A stretch of DNA of 64,000 bases from Cladophialophora immunda (taxonomy: Eukaryota; Ascomycota; Eurotiomycetes; Chaetothyriales; Herpotrichiellaceae), in assembly GCF_000835495.1 (NCBI RefSeq), contig NW_015622545.1, forward strand, positions 620,001 to 684,000, read 5' to 3'. Under the pieces are notes generated by a model, which made no database searches, was not told the origin of the DNA, and was given only the letters and a program-made list of their open reading frames with translations. The translations under genes and the position numbers were made by a program. The stretch's first letter is position 1. The number at the start of each line of letters is the position of its first letter. Positions 32,577 through 43,950 of the stretch are shown here, in pieces.

Positions 32577-33889
32577 ATGTCGGCGTCCTCCCCGAACCGC
32601 TCGCTTGCTGCTGTCTTGTCAGCGGAGTTCTTGGAAATGCTCCTGGCCACGCACGGGGTTTCTTCAACCAACCCTATTGCAGAGGCTGGTGTTACCGTGC
32701 CGCCTCGTCTGCCTCCGCGAGGGAGCGAGCTGGAAATGCCGATCAACCTTGACTTTCGCCTCCAGGTCTTGCGCGTTGTCCAGGACAGAGCTGACAAGCA
32801 GCTCGAAAAGCTACGGGCAGAGGAGGAGGACATCCGGAGGCATCGGGCCCAAGCGTGTCCCAGTCACGAGCGAGTTCGTTGAGCACGTGAAGAAGTCTTG
32901 TTCGATCGGTTCCGTCACGGCGTTGCGACGGAGGAAAGGGTACGCTTCGAATGCCAGGCGGCCCGGGCCCGGTGATACTGATGATGCCACGATAGATCGT
33001 GACCGCGAAAATCGAGCCTCTAGAGGAGCAGCTGCAGCGGTCGACGTGCCCTCCCCTACAATACAGGTGCATCCTACACAGGCATCCGTTGTGTCACACC
33101 CGGGAGGATGCCCCGCTGACTGCTCCTCCTTCTCCGGGTTCTCCGATGACGAGTGTCGCATCAACACCGAGCCCTCCCAGCGAAGCCTCTTTTGTTCGCG
33201 AGCAAAGCGATGAGCAGGACGATGCTTCCACGATCAAGGTGGAAATGGAAGATACCCCAGAGACAGAGGCTACGGCAGAGGCGTCAGATGGCGCCGAAGA
33301 AGGTAGTTGGAAGACAGAGACGACAACAGCGGCAGCGGCAGCGGCAGAAAGCGTGCGGCCATTTCCAAGGCCAGGGAGTGCACGCATTCCGTCGTCTGCA
33401 AAGTCACGTATGCCGTCGTGTCCCTTCTCAATGTCACTCAGGTCTATGCACCCTTGTGTTGCTGCCGCTGTTCGTCGACTCCGAAGTCCCGGGGACGATG
33501 CCCAACAGCGCGGCTCGAGGCGTCCACAGAGCAAAAAGCCCAGGCTCCCTCGTGCCAAATACGTGACCGTTGCGGGACGGCGGATTTCGGTCATCTTGCC
33601 TACCTTGTTCGTCAACATTGCGCATGCACACATCTACCGTGAATCCGGCAACAGATTACCCCGGGGTCAAAAGCACTTCGCCACCAAGGTCTCCAAGAGG
33701 GGATCCAGATACTACGACGGTTATGTATCGCTGGACCAAGCCGTCGCCACTTGCCGCATCAGGGGATTGCATCGAGTCGTCACAGAGCTGGAGCAATTGC
33801 GGGCTCTGCACCGTCCAGACCGCGAGCCAGCCATGACTGCATCAACACCTTCGACCGCCTCCGCAGTCAAGGAACAGACACCGTGGTGA
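32577..33889 (+). CDS. Probable gene of unresolved structure, unknown function
   Basis: Two frames on the plus strand look coding. The first, 32577-32882, gives MSASSPNRSLAAVLSAEFLE and a coiled-coil-like helix RLQVLRVVQDRADKQLEKL; its frame reads plausibly past the TGA at 32880 as AREEVLFDRFRHGVATEERV. The second, 32999-33889, has an acidic Thr/Glu-rich stretch (KVEMEDTPETEATAE), an Ala run, and a basic C-terminal region with AKYVTVAGRRISVILPTLFV and HFATKVSKRGSRYYDGY. I cannot find a splice pair that joins them cleanly, so there is either an unrecognised intron or a break near 32880-32995. A nuclear protein would fit the composition, but no domain is recognised. Confidence 0.35.
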
Positions 33890-34224
33890 CATGGGTGCCA
33901 TCGCCGACTCTTCTGGGTTTCGCCTGGAGCGGTGCTGGCGCTCGCACTGACTTGTGGCTTCATCGTCATGCTGCTGGTGTTTCGAGGGCGTCGCCCTTGC
34001 GCAGCCGGAAGATTGTTGTTCCATGCCTTCATCCACCAATCTCCATGTCCGAGGTCGAACTGCTCAATGCTCACTGCTGGCTCTCCCCCTCCTTCCTTTC
34101 TGTCTACGGCAACACAATGACTGGGTAAGAAGACACACCTCCTTACAGCTGATCAAGTAGGCGTCTACAGAAAGAGAAGCACACGACAAGGCTGTCTGCG
34201 TCCACCACAGGCTACTCCGCCGCG
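33890..34224. other. Upstream region of the ester hydrolase gene
   Basis: No supported gene. A GTAAGA..TACAG pair near 34125-34149 could be an intron in the 5' UTR of the next gene. Confidence 0.3.
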
Positions 34225-35310
34225 ATGACTTCGTCCAACCCATGGCCGGTCAGGAAGGTTGCGCTGTCGCCGCCATCCCTCACGTCCCTCGCCGACGCCA
34301 TCGCTGCTGGCCTTGCGTCCAACTTCGCCGTCTCGTCTTGTACGGTGGCCACGCCTCCAGACCTGACGGCGGCGCCTTACCACCTCGCCGGACCTGGACT
34401 GACCGGGTCTCCTCGCATCGTCGACGTGGGCGGGCCGCCGCACCTCTCGCCGACGCCCAACCTGGCTAAGCGCTACGACCTGGCCGCCATCGCGCAGCAA
34501 GTCGACATGTCTCCGTCCACGGGCTTCATGCTCGGCGCGGGCGCTGGGCCCTTTTACGTCCTGGGGCAGAACTCGGAGCTCATGCCTAACTTTGCGTACG
34601 GCACCGCCGCCGGCAGCCAGGGCGAGAGCTCGGTCCGCAACCGCACGCACTACGCCAAGATCACCGCCGCGGACACGGTGTGCTGCGCCCCCGTCCCCCA
34701 GGGCAGCACGGGCTTCGCGTTCATGTGCAACCTGTTCTGCTCCGACGGGGTGCCCGGCGCGTGCCTGCACGTCAAGGCGCGGTCGCGCACAGGGCCCCTC
34801 AACCTGACCGCGACGATCCAGCGCGCCCTCACCGCCGCGTTCGGGGAGGACACGCTGGTCTCGCTGGGCGGCGTGTTCCTGATCAAGCACGGCACCGCCA
34901 AGCTCCACGTCATGCCCGACTTCCCGCCTCGGCCGTTCGGCTCCAGGGCCGACGTCGACCGCTGGCTGCGCTACTTTGACATGTCCTTCGCGCCCGGACC
35001 CGACGGGGACGGGGACGGAGAGAGCGCCAGAAGCAGCCACCAGGAAGGCACTGCTACGGGCCCCCTGGTGTGTCTGAGCGTGCTGCACTCGGGCCACGAC
35101 GGCGGGCTGGCGTTGAGGATGGAGCACACGCACTGCTTCACCGTTTCTTCTCCCGGCGCGGATGGGGGTGGGAGCTCAGGTGCCGACAGAGAGACCACCA
35201 AGGGCGGCCATTATCACTACGACCTGGACGAGACGAGGGATGAGATCGATTACGAGGGCTGGTTCAATGTCGCCGAGTTCCTGTACCGGATCGACCAGCC
35301 TGGCAGTTGA
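34225..35310 (+). CDS. C11orf54/PTD012-like ester hydrolase (DUF1907)
   Basis: Single-exon protein of 361 aa; the human homologue has about 315. Family members form a zinc site from three His residues and show ester hydrolase activity. The signature is clear here. NFAYGTAAGS and the AKITAADTVCCAP segment belong to the core. EHTHCFTV gives the His-x-His pair and GGHYHYDLDETRDEIDYEG the later His, close to the family's GGHYHYD. The C-terminus WFNVAEFLYRID matches the conserved tail. A Gly/Asp-rich insert near residues 258-275 explains part of the extra length. The ATG at 34225 gives the expected N-terminus. The gene is strikingly GC-rich at third positions compared with its surroundings, which creates a 322-aa antisense frame. 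The physiological substrate is not known. Confidence 0.85.
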   Translation: MTSSNPWPVRKVALSPPSLTSLADAIAAGLASNFAVSSCTVATPPDLTAAPYHLAGPGLTGSPRIVDVGGPPHLSPTPNLAKRYDLAAIAQQVDMSPSTGFMLGAGAGPFYVLGQNSELMPNFAYGTAAGSQGESSVRNRTHYAKITAADTVCCAPVPQGSTGFAFMCNLFCSDGVPGACLHVKARSRTGPLNLTATIQRALTAAFGEDTLVSLGGVFLIKHGTAKLHVMPDFPPRPFGSRADVDRWLRYFDMSFAPGPDGDGDGESARSSHQEGTATGPLVCLSVLHSGHDGGLALRMEHTHCFTVSSPGADGGGSSGADRETTKGGHYHYDLDETRDEIDYEGWFNVAEFLYRIDQPGS

Positions 35311-38300
35311 TGAGCTATAACGAATTTCATTGTGTTTGTCAGGTTTTGTTTCCATTTCGATTTGTTATCGAACGTAGTTAGGTAGTAAAGGGTTAGTTAG
35401 GGTACTCATTCGCTAAAACCCCCCCATTGATTTAGGGATCATTGGGCGAGGAGGCGTCTAAAATATAGACTCAGTGAGCCCCAGTAGGCCCGCCAATTAT
35501 ACACCTGGGGGCCCGAGCTAGTGCCTAGGTAAATACCCAGTCCCCAAAGGAAGTGCCTAACTCAACTCCCTCGGGGCGGTTCGTGTGGGTGTTTACGCTG
35601 AAGACGCGCCCAGATGATTCACCCACTGTGTCATCGACTCTTCCCAGAAACACCAGTATATATTTGCATCCAACTCGGCTCAGCTGGATATGACCATCGC
35701 TCTAAGGAAAGCAGCAGCCTTGGTCACCCGTCGGCTCCCCCTTCAACTCTTCGACAGATCTCTCGTTGTGGCTCTTTCGCTTGCGCGTGACTCCTAGCGC
35801 CACCGAATCAGAGGGTCGGGAACACCTTGGACGACGAAGCGTCCTTGGCTGACGGCCGGACGAACCGACACCTTGCAGCAGACACTGAACATTGTTTCCA
35901 GCACGCCTCTTCCGCAAGGCTGCTTGATGGGTTGAAGCTGCTAGGTTATCCCCCTTGTTCAATCCGGCTATATCTCTGTGGTCACTCACACTTGAGAGCC
36001 TGTACGTTGACATGTCCAAGGTGGTCCTCCTTGGAAGCGAAGCCTGGTCGCCACGAACCGTGGTCGTGGATTGATATTCGAAGGCGTGCCGACTGAAGGA
36101 CGTCTGGGATTCCGCGAGCTTCGCGCCAGGAGCCAAAGCCGCCCGCAGTTGACGGAGAACGTGTGCTCGTTTGGGAGTCGGGAACAGGAAGTTTTCAAAC
36201 GCTCAGACTTTTGATTCAAGATCCATCCACGACGAACCCAATGGCAGACTCTCCATGATCGTTGCGTGCACTGATGATAGCTTTGTATAGCCAGAACAGC
36301 CTAGCCGAATTGGAAAGTCCTCTCGAGGAATACCAACGCGGATTGAGCAATAACAGACCAGCTCTCAAACACAAGCGTGTGCGGAATCCAAGACTCGGCG
36401 AAACCGCTCTCACACCCTTCTGCCGCTGCGCACACCGCCGACAGCATCTATCTCTCTGTGAGCGACTCATCTACGCAACGCCGTAAATGGCGCAGGCTTG
36501 ATTTCTTCGAATGCAGGCCGCCCTCACACGCGCCTCCCAGCAGCAAAGCCCGGCAGGCCCATATCTGCCTCGAAGCCATGTTGTGATCTGCCTGACACGA
36601 TCAGAGTGTTGAAAGAGACGGAACACGGATCCTCGGGCTGGATATCTGATGACTTGCGTGGAGGAGAGAGACGTTAGGCTCCTGCTCGATCAGGATACCA
36701 ACCATGGGGCCAAATGAAATGGGATGAGGTGGAGGAATGGGTTCGTGCTCGTTCTCGGCGGATTCCCTCTCGATAGCTTCCTGTCATCCAGCCGTCGCTT
36801 TGGCGGAAGGACGTACAATCAGAGGACCGGCCTGTCACAGCGCAACCTAGAGCAGGAGGAATCGCTGTCAAGGGTGCAATTATTCTGACATCAGCTCTGA
36901 GACGAAGGAGTCTAACTAGTGTTGCGGCGAAAGCACGAAAGAACAAGTGCGCGCGCAGCCTTGTGCGGAATACTCAGCCTCGTGAGGGGGAACCCATCAC
37001 GCCAGACCCGCAGGCTGTGATACGGCCTAAACTTCATTGAAATGGTGTTCACGGCCGCTTCGATCATGTGCAGGGTCGTCTAGGTTGGAACGAAGGAAGA
37101 TGAAGCCAAAGACCGTCCTCGCACAGCTTCTATCACCGACCTCTTCTTGCTATCGACCGGGCGAAAGGCTAATTTGAACACAGGCACAACATCAACGCCG
37201 ATTGTCCAACCACCTGCGGGTGCTCCATGGCAGGTGCTGGACGCCCGCATCAGCGACGTGATTGTGCCATTCACCTCATGACAGAAGGCACACTGTATGA
37301 TGGATGCGGACAGGCGGCATTTTCTGGGAGGTCAATGGCCTTGCGCTGGCATCCAATCCGTCGGGGATGCATGCCAGCGGAAACCCGGGCCAGAAGCACA
37401 CTGGGGCGTTTGATACACGGCTGGTGTTGATCGAGGGTAGAAGAATTCCTGCCACGACGGGAGGGGCAGCACCTTTCCAGGTGAATGAACTTGCCATATT
37501 CGCCCCGGAGCGTATGAAGCAGGCCCGAAACGATGTTTTATGGAAGTCGCTTCATATGCCGTGCGTTGGTGATCGTACAACAAGAGATGCAAACAAACAA
37601 TGAGACCGACTATAGCTCGGTACCGATCGAATCATTGCCCGGATGCTGAGCAGGCCAGGCGCCACAATCGCCTATGACAAAGTTGTGATTCTCCTTCAGA
37701 TTCGACATGCAAAGACCGGGTCTTCACGAGTGCTGGCAGTGGGTACCAGAGGAACCGTGACAGGTTGCTCTCTTCTTTGCGACAATGTTTCCGACCAGAC
37801 GATTGGCATATCCAACACAGGCTGCTGGAGTCGAGCAATCGATGATTGTTGTTTGCGGGTGGCTGACGAAGAGAGACGATGAGGCATGTCGAGAAGCAAG
37901 CAGATTGTGGCCGACGGCGATGCTCGACAGATCCCAAACCCCGTCTTGATGGGCTAGCCTAGCCTGCTGCTGTGAACTAAATTGGCCAGGCAATTACAAT
38001 GCTGGTCTTTCCCCGCTATGGACATGAGTCCAGGAGGACAGCTGTGCAACCTGCTGACGTTCAACTAACTCAGCTGCGAGCGTTGGTCTTCCTCTTGCAG
38101 GGTGCTCACTTTGCAGCTCTGACAGGCCCCTTGTCCCAACAGCATCCGAGCATCCACTGTTCCCGCCTTTTGGAGCACGTTCTTCCGACACCCATCTGGC
38201 ATGCCCCAGAGGTTTTGCAGCGAATATCTGTGCCATACTCGAGGATGTCTTCATTATCCTGCGAAAGTGATCGGTTGTCGTGAAAGCAATGCGGCATGAA

Positions 38301-40200
38301 GGACCGGACTTGGTGCGAGGGAGTGCCGTCAAGACGTCTCGCGATTTGGATTGCGATTTGAAGGGAGAATCAAGCAGATCGGTGAGTAGCGGTATAGCTT
38401 GGTCTCAAGGTGTCGTCAACAAGGATAGCCCATTTCCTCTGCTTGCCTTAGGGGCAGGCTTTCTGTTCTTATCCGTGCAGTATATAAGCGCTTTGGGCTC
38501 GGGAAAGGCAGATGCTCTCAATTCGAGCTTGAGAGCGGCTAGTTTCATCGCACAGGTGGCTACGCCAATAATCAATCTTTTAGCACCTTCACCACATCTC
38601 CGCCTATTGGGCAAAACCTCCCTCGGCGGATGGCACCAAGTTCGCGAGCCTCCTTTGCGACATTCGCCAACACCAGTGAAGAAATTGGGGGAACGTCTCT
38701 CGAAGCTGCAAGATGAGAACGAAAGGATGTCCAGGCAATCGGCTCCGAATATATCATTCCCTCCCATTCGAATGTACACGGGCCCGAAACCGAACGTCAA
38801 TCTCGGTGAAAATCTGTTCCAAGTCTAGGGTCTGCGTCTTTCGAAGCGTAGTCTTTCCTCCGCTGGTCAAGGAACTGCCCGCGCCACTCTCCATTTTATA
38901 CCTCACAGTTTTGTTTGCAGCGTGTACCAAGGGCCGGCAGAGGGGTTTGGCTCTCACGCGCCCGACGATTTCTCCAAGGGTTCTAATCTTCCCCGGGTTG
39001 TCATTCCGAGAACAGGACCTGGCTGTTTCCCTATATGTTTCGAGTGACGCTGTTTCGAGTGACGCTAGAATCTCGGCCAGTGGAAGGGGCGATTGGTACA
39101 CTTTGAATGGTCGACCGTTGCCACTGCCATCTTGGCTTCAATCTATAATTTGGAGCGTGGGTTCGCTATATAGACACACCAGGGTCGAATAAGACAGAGA
39201 CAGTATGACAAGCATATGCTTGCGAACATGGGCGGTAGGTGCCTCGAAACCGGACGGGATTCTCTATACTACCAGTTCAACGCCCCAACCGAGGGATCAA
39301 ATTGGCGTGTTCGTCATAACAGCCGCAATTGAGATTCATGTCCAAACTTCTGAACCGTCGAAACAGGCCCGCGTTACTCGAGGTGTAGATGATCAGGAAC
39401 CCTCTTTGCATTTTTCTGGAAAGCTTGAAGCTACAGACCTGTTTAATGCTGGGACGGTGCTCTGGTGGCTTGAGCGATTGAGAGGTACACTTCTATGGTG
39501 TAGCCAATCGGCCCCAAAATCCCCCAAGCCTCGAGACCAGTTCTTGTAAGGGCGATCGATCAGATCTCTGGTGTAAATGTGGTCCATTTCTGGGAGGTTG
39601 AGTCGGCGGGAGGTAGGATGAATGGACGATGTTTCCAGGGTCGAGCCGGAATGATATCAAACTTAGCACGAGATCTTGGACCATACCGACTGACCCCAGT
39701 CTGATGCGTGGCTGCGATGCCTGCAGCTGTGGCCTGCTCGTCTGGACTGCGCCGAACAAGTCGAGCTCGACCACCTTGGGCCTTCGTAAAGCTGTCGGCA
39801 AGATTCTGGGCCAAGGTCAGCGTGCGGCAGTCGACAATGACACATGCCTGTGTTTGAGAGCAAGGTCGACGTGGCGACAGATACAGGGCAGAGGAGAATG
39901 TGAATCATGCCACTGTTGTTGTGTGGGATGTTGTGCAATACGGAAGAGCTCCTGAGAGAATGTCTGCTATCAAGAACACTACACAATAAGACAGGGTCAT
40001 TCGAACCCATCTCAGAATGGCAGATACGGAGGAACTCAGCCAAAACCAAAGCAAAGCAAAATGAATGTTCTTCATCTGGTTCCTCGACGCTTTACCCTCA
40101 AGGAGGACGGTGGATGTGGGACGGCTTGAGGTAGCGGTAGGGATAAAGGGCATTGGGCTTTCCAAATGCAGAGACGTGAGCCAGGAGGCTGGCAGGCCCA
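35311..40200. other. Gene-poor stretch of 4.9 kb
   Basis: No supported gene. The composition is not obviously AT-rich, so this is not a RIP-melted repeat block by eye. Many short frames, none with a motif. Confidence 0.4.
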
Positions 40201-40539
40201 TCAATACCTAAGGTGCCACTCCAATGGGGGCTCCGGGTCTTCAGCTTCTTGGCCAAGCAACGGCAAATATATGGACAAGTATGCGGGAAGGTAGCCCAGG
40301 GCAGAGAACGTCGAAAACTGGGCGTCTGAGAGAGAAGGCAAGCTCGCCCAATAAGACGTGGGCGCAGACAACGGGTACAGTATTGGGAAGGTGAAGAGGT
40401 GAGGGTAGTGAGTCGGGCTGGAGGCAGAGAACTTGATGGAGGAATAGAAAAGTTGGAGAGAATACAGGTCGACGTAGACGGAGGGCACGAGGGTTCTTAC
40501 GCCGACGCAGCAGTCGAAGATGAGACAGTCTGTGCTTGG
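40201..40539 (-). CDS. Possible terminal exon of an unknown gene
   Basis: A minus-strand open frame of about 112 codons with no ATG at its start. It begins after a TAG at 40540, which could be a splice acceptor, and contains CVGVRTLVPSVYVDLYSLQLF and a C-terminal AYLSIYLPLLGQEAEDPEP. A hydrophobic helix upstream (LGLEVTALTLVISSTL, about 40610-40660) might be part of the preceding exon of a membrane protein. No family is recognised and the splice model is untested. Confidence 0.25.
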   Translation of the reverse strand, partial: PSTDCLIFDCCVGVRTLVPSVYVDLYSLQLFYSSIKFSASSPTHYPHLFTFPILYPLSAPTSYWASLPSLSDAQFSTFSALGYLPAYLSIYLPLLGQEAEDPEPPLEWHLRY

Positions 40540-42766
40540 CTACACCATCGCACGGATATGTCATGAATGGTGATGTCTGTGATGCCTAGCAAAGGAGGCC
40601 GAGTACAATGTTGAAGAGATGACCAGCGTGAGGGCTGTAACCTCGAGCCCAAGTCGTACGCAGTTGATCTGCCGTAGAGTGATTTCACGTGATATCGGCA
40701 CGTGATGCAGCAAAGCCTCGCTAGCAAGGCTGGGCGTCCTTGGGAAGCGAATGCTACCCACGCTGCTCTTTTTCTTGCAACCATGAGAGACAAAGATGTA
40801 GCCAACGCGTGTCTCTCCCAGGACTGCCGGCGGTATCGAGTCAATCGGCCCAAAACTCTCCCTCATGGCTGGCTGAATACCTCTACGAGCCCGAAACACC
40901 CGTGAGGTGCGTGCTGGTCGTCCGGTCACCACTCGCGATGGTGTTGCCTTTCGAGCCCGGCCATGAAGGCTTCGTCAGTGAGTATTTGCCGGTAAGAAAA
41001 TCCCGAAAGGAGTCTCCTTGAACCAAAAAAAGGGGGAGAGATTTTCTCCGTATCTGTGCCTCATCCTTCACAGTCCGGTCTCGATAGCATGCGGAGTTGC
41101 CTTGCAGCGGCAGAATGTCACTCACAGCACCCTACCTCTCCTTCTTATCGCCAAGTCCCCCCAAGGCCGGATTCTCCCCATCGATGCTCCTTCGTCGAGA
41201 CGAACAGGTGTTCGGTTGTCAGGGCGTTTGCGAGGCTACATGCGCTTTTGGATATACCTGCAAAGACTGGCGAAATCTTTTCGTCCCACGTCTGAGGCGG
41301 GGATGCAAAGCGGCCGAGGAGGAAAACAGAAGCACGCGGAGAAAAAAGGAGGAGCTCTGGATAAAGGCAGGAGGTCAAGAATGGACCGTCTGCTGACGCC
41401 GTTGATGGTCGGAGGACAAGGACACACACTCTCGAGGTGTTACTGCGGAGACGTCCGTCAGGAAAGGTGCTGCCTCATGGTGCATGGCGATGCTGGAGTG
41501 TCCACGAGAGTGCATAGCAGAAATACAGGGAGTGTGTCTCGATATTCACGCGAGCTGTACTGCTACTATACACGACTTCTCACTCAGCTCAACTCTCCCA
41601 TGACTTCAAGTTTTGCTGATCGACAATGACGTCTGCAGCTGCACCTGGCTAGGATCGCATACAAGTGCAGGAACATGCTCCCTATTTCTGGAACCCCGTA
41701 AGCGAGTGTCGCCATCCTCATCCCTTCGAATGTCCTCTCTGTCCGTAATACGGACTCTCCTCACTGTGCAAACGTCAAGGGTGTCCTTTCTTGCGACCCC
41801 ATACAACCTTCCCGCAACCAGCGAATGCTGACCATTTTACAAGCTCCTCCTTGAACGGCCTCCACAGTGTCGACATGTCCTTGGTATCCTGGTATCTCAA
41901 CAGCCAACACAATCCTTTGAGAGACGAGTTGGGAAGGACAAGGTTTTGATAGATTTTCTTTCCATAGACTTCTTCGCTGGCAGAACTCTGAGATTGAGTT
42001 GTCCTGAGATATTACAGCAAAGAGGAAGGGGAGGTTTCACGCTTTTTCCTTCTCCTTGAAGCTCTGACCGTGACTGGGGTGGTTGACGGAACACGAGATC
42101 TCTCACTCAGCCAAAAGGCACCCAGATTCAGCCTTGCCGTCAATCGCCCTTGTCAAACCTTCGGAGGTTTTGTCCAATTGGGCAGTTAGAACAGTGAACC
42201 CGGCACCCTGGACCAGTTGAGAGTTGACAATGCCATGCTTCCAAACGGGGGCGAGTCCAACGGAAACCCTTGCGGTCTCAGAGGAGTTAGTGAGAAGTCT
42301 ACCTAGATGTCAACGTGGAAGCGAGATAGTATCTGAATATTAGTACAGCACTCCGCAGGCAAAAGGAAATTTTCGGATGCTTCGACCTGCGGCACAGGAC
42401 CTTCAGGAGCACCGGAAAAGATCGATCCCTGTGGACTTACGAAGGTATGAGGCCTTTCATACAGCCGCCAACGACACCTGCGAGGCTGTCATTAGCAGCG
42501 AAACTTTTCTCCTCCCCGAAGCAATCCTATGACTTCAGAACTGGCCAGTATTATGTTTGCATGGAAACCCGCAGAGTAGAGTGCCTCTTTTCTAGTGTTT
42601 TGCGTCCATTGTCCTCTCTTTCTTAGGTTCGTCCACTGAGGCTTATGCTAATACCTCGACCCGATGCCTCATCCGTCGTTTGGATGCCTCGTGGGCCTCC
42701 CAACTGGGCGTAGGTGGATGGATGGTGGAGAGGGGTCACTCGACATATCAGTGACCTGGTACTGAC
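40540..42766. other. Gene-free stretch
   Basis: No supported gene beyond the possible upstream helix near 40610-40660. Confidence 0.4.
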
Positions 42767-43950
42767 ATGACGATTGCTCTGCCTTTGGAATACCATATTG
42801 GCTTCGCCCGTTCGCCAAATCAACGAGGCACTCTCGACATACTCGGGTCCTGTCTCTTCACCGTCTTTATCCGAACCTGGATCGTAGTGCACCCCAACAT
42901 TCCCCGACCGAGATATCCATGGTGGCACAGAGTTGTCGACATAGCCAGTGGATTCGCATCCGGGGCGTTGATGCTGGCGTTGATCCTCGCTGTTGCGGCC
43001 AGGGGAATGGTTGGATGCCAGAGAGTCAGCCAAGGCGCTGCTAGACTCTGAAGCTAAAGCGACCAGAGAGCGCAAATCAAGGCCTGGGTATCAAAGAAAG
43101 GGAATTGTGACGGTATTTTAGGTGTTGAAGGGTGGGATGCAGGTCCACTATTGCCCAGCGACCCTTCCTCCTGATATCAAGCAGACTCCTGTCAGCAGAG
43201 GCGACCAGCCAGAACAGATGCTAGAAGGCTATCTCGCCGCATTGGATCTCGAGGAGCACCTATTACTGGACGCAATCAGCGAATCAGAAATGAGAGACAA
43301 AGGCAAGGCATACAACTTGGTGAAAGGACTGCTGGCATTTCAGGTCCTTCGGCTTGCGACACAGTGCACCGCCCGTACAGCAGAAGACCTGCCCATCACA
43401 CCCTTGGAGATAAGTCCTGTCGCACATGTGCTTTTCATGCTGCTCTCCATGTTCTTTTGTTGGAGGAAGACATACAATGTCGAAAAGCCGGCGATGGTAG
43501 ATGCGAGCTTGTTCTCAGATCAAGGGCTGGATTTGGTTACCAAGTATCTTGACCCAAGGGCGGAGCCCCTGGTTACAAGCCCACCCATGACCAATCGTTC
43601 GGAGAGGCAAAAGAGTATTCGAAGGCTATTGGGCAGGCAATATACGCACCTACTCCAGTCGGAGGTGTCGCGGTTGGGTTTTCTTCGTCGTCAGAGGTCT
43701 CTATGGCTCAGCATGGAACCCTTATTTTCCCGAAGCCAACAGAGCAGTTTCTCCGGTGGTTGAGTTCATTGGCGGTTGCCACGATCATCCCTTTTTTTGG
43801 CTTGTCAGCTTTATGTACTGGCACCTTTACCGAGTGCTCATAGAGGCGACAGGGAGAAGGCTGAAGATCGAGAGAGTGACACAAATCTTGCGCTGGTATG
43901 AGGCAAGTCCGGAACTCTTGTACTCCCAGCGGTCCTCGCTTGTGTGGTGA
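42767..43950 (+). pseudogene. Decayed fungal integral-membrane protein gene
   Basis: Segments match a large Pezizomycotina family of multi-pass proteins of unknown function. Their N-terminal mark is a RGTxDIxWSCLxTI helix. Here it reads SPNQRGTLDILGSCLFTVFI, followed by a short-spaced WIVVHPNIP. The 43122-43763 frame gives ISESEMRDKGKAYNLVKGLL, then FQVLRLATQCTARTAEDLPI and FMLLSMFFCWRKTYNVEKP, which match the family's conserved middle. The C-terminal part is scattered over three frames: YGSAWNPYFP, then EQFLRWLSSLAVATIIPFF, then WLVSFMYWHLYRVLIEATG. One of the shifts is at a T run near 43791-43798. Several frameshifts without splice signals point to a pseudogene. The stretch 43052-43121 could hold a genuine intron. 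Confidence 0.55.

Noticed and set aside
34165..35133. 322-aa minus-strand open frame
   Set aside because: Antisense shadow of the C11orf54-like gene, caused by its GC-rich third positions; Arg/Val/Gly-rich with no motif.
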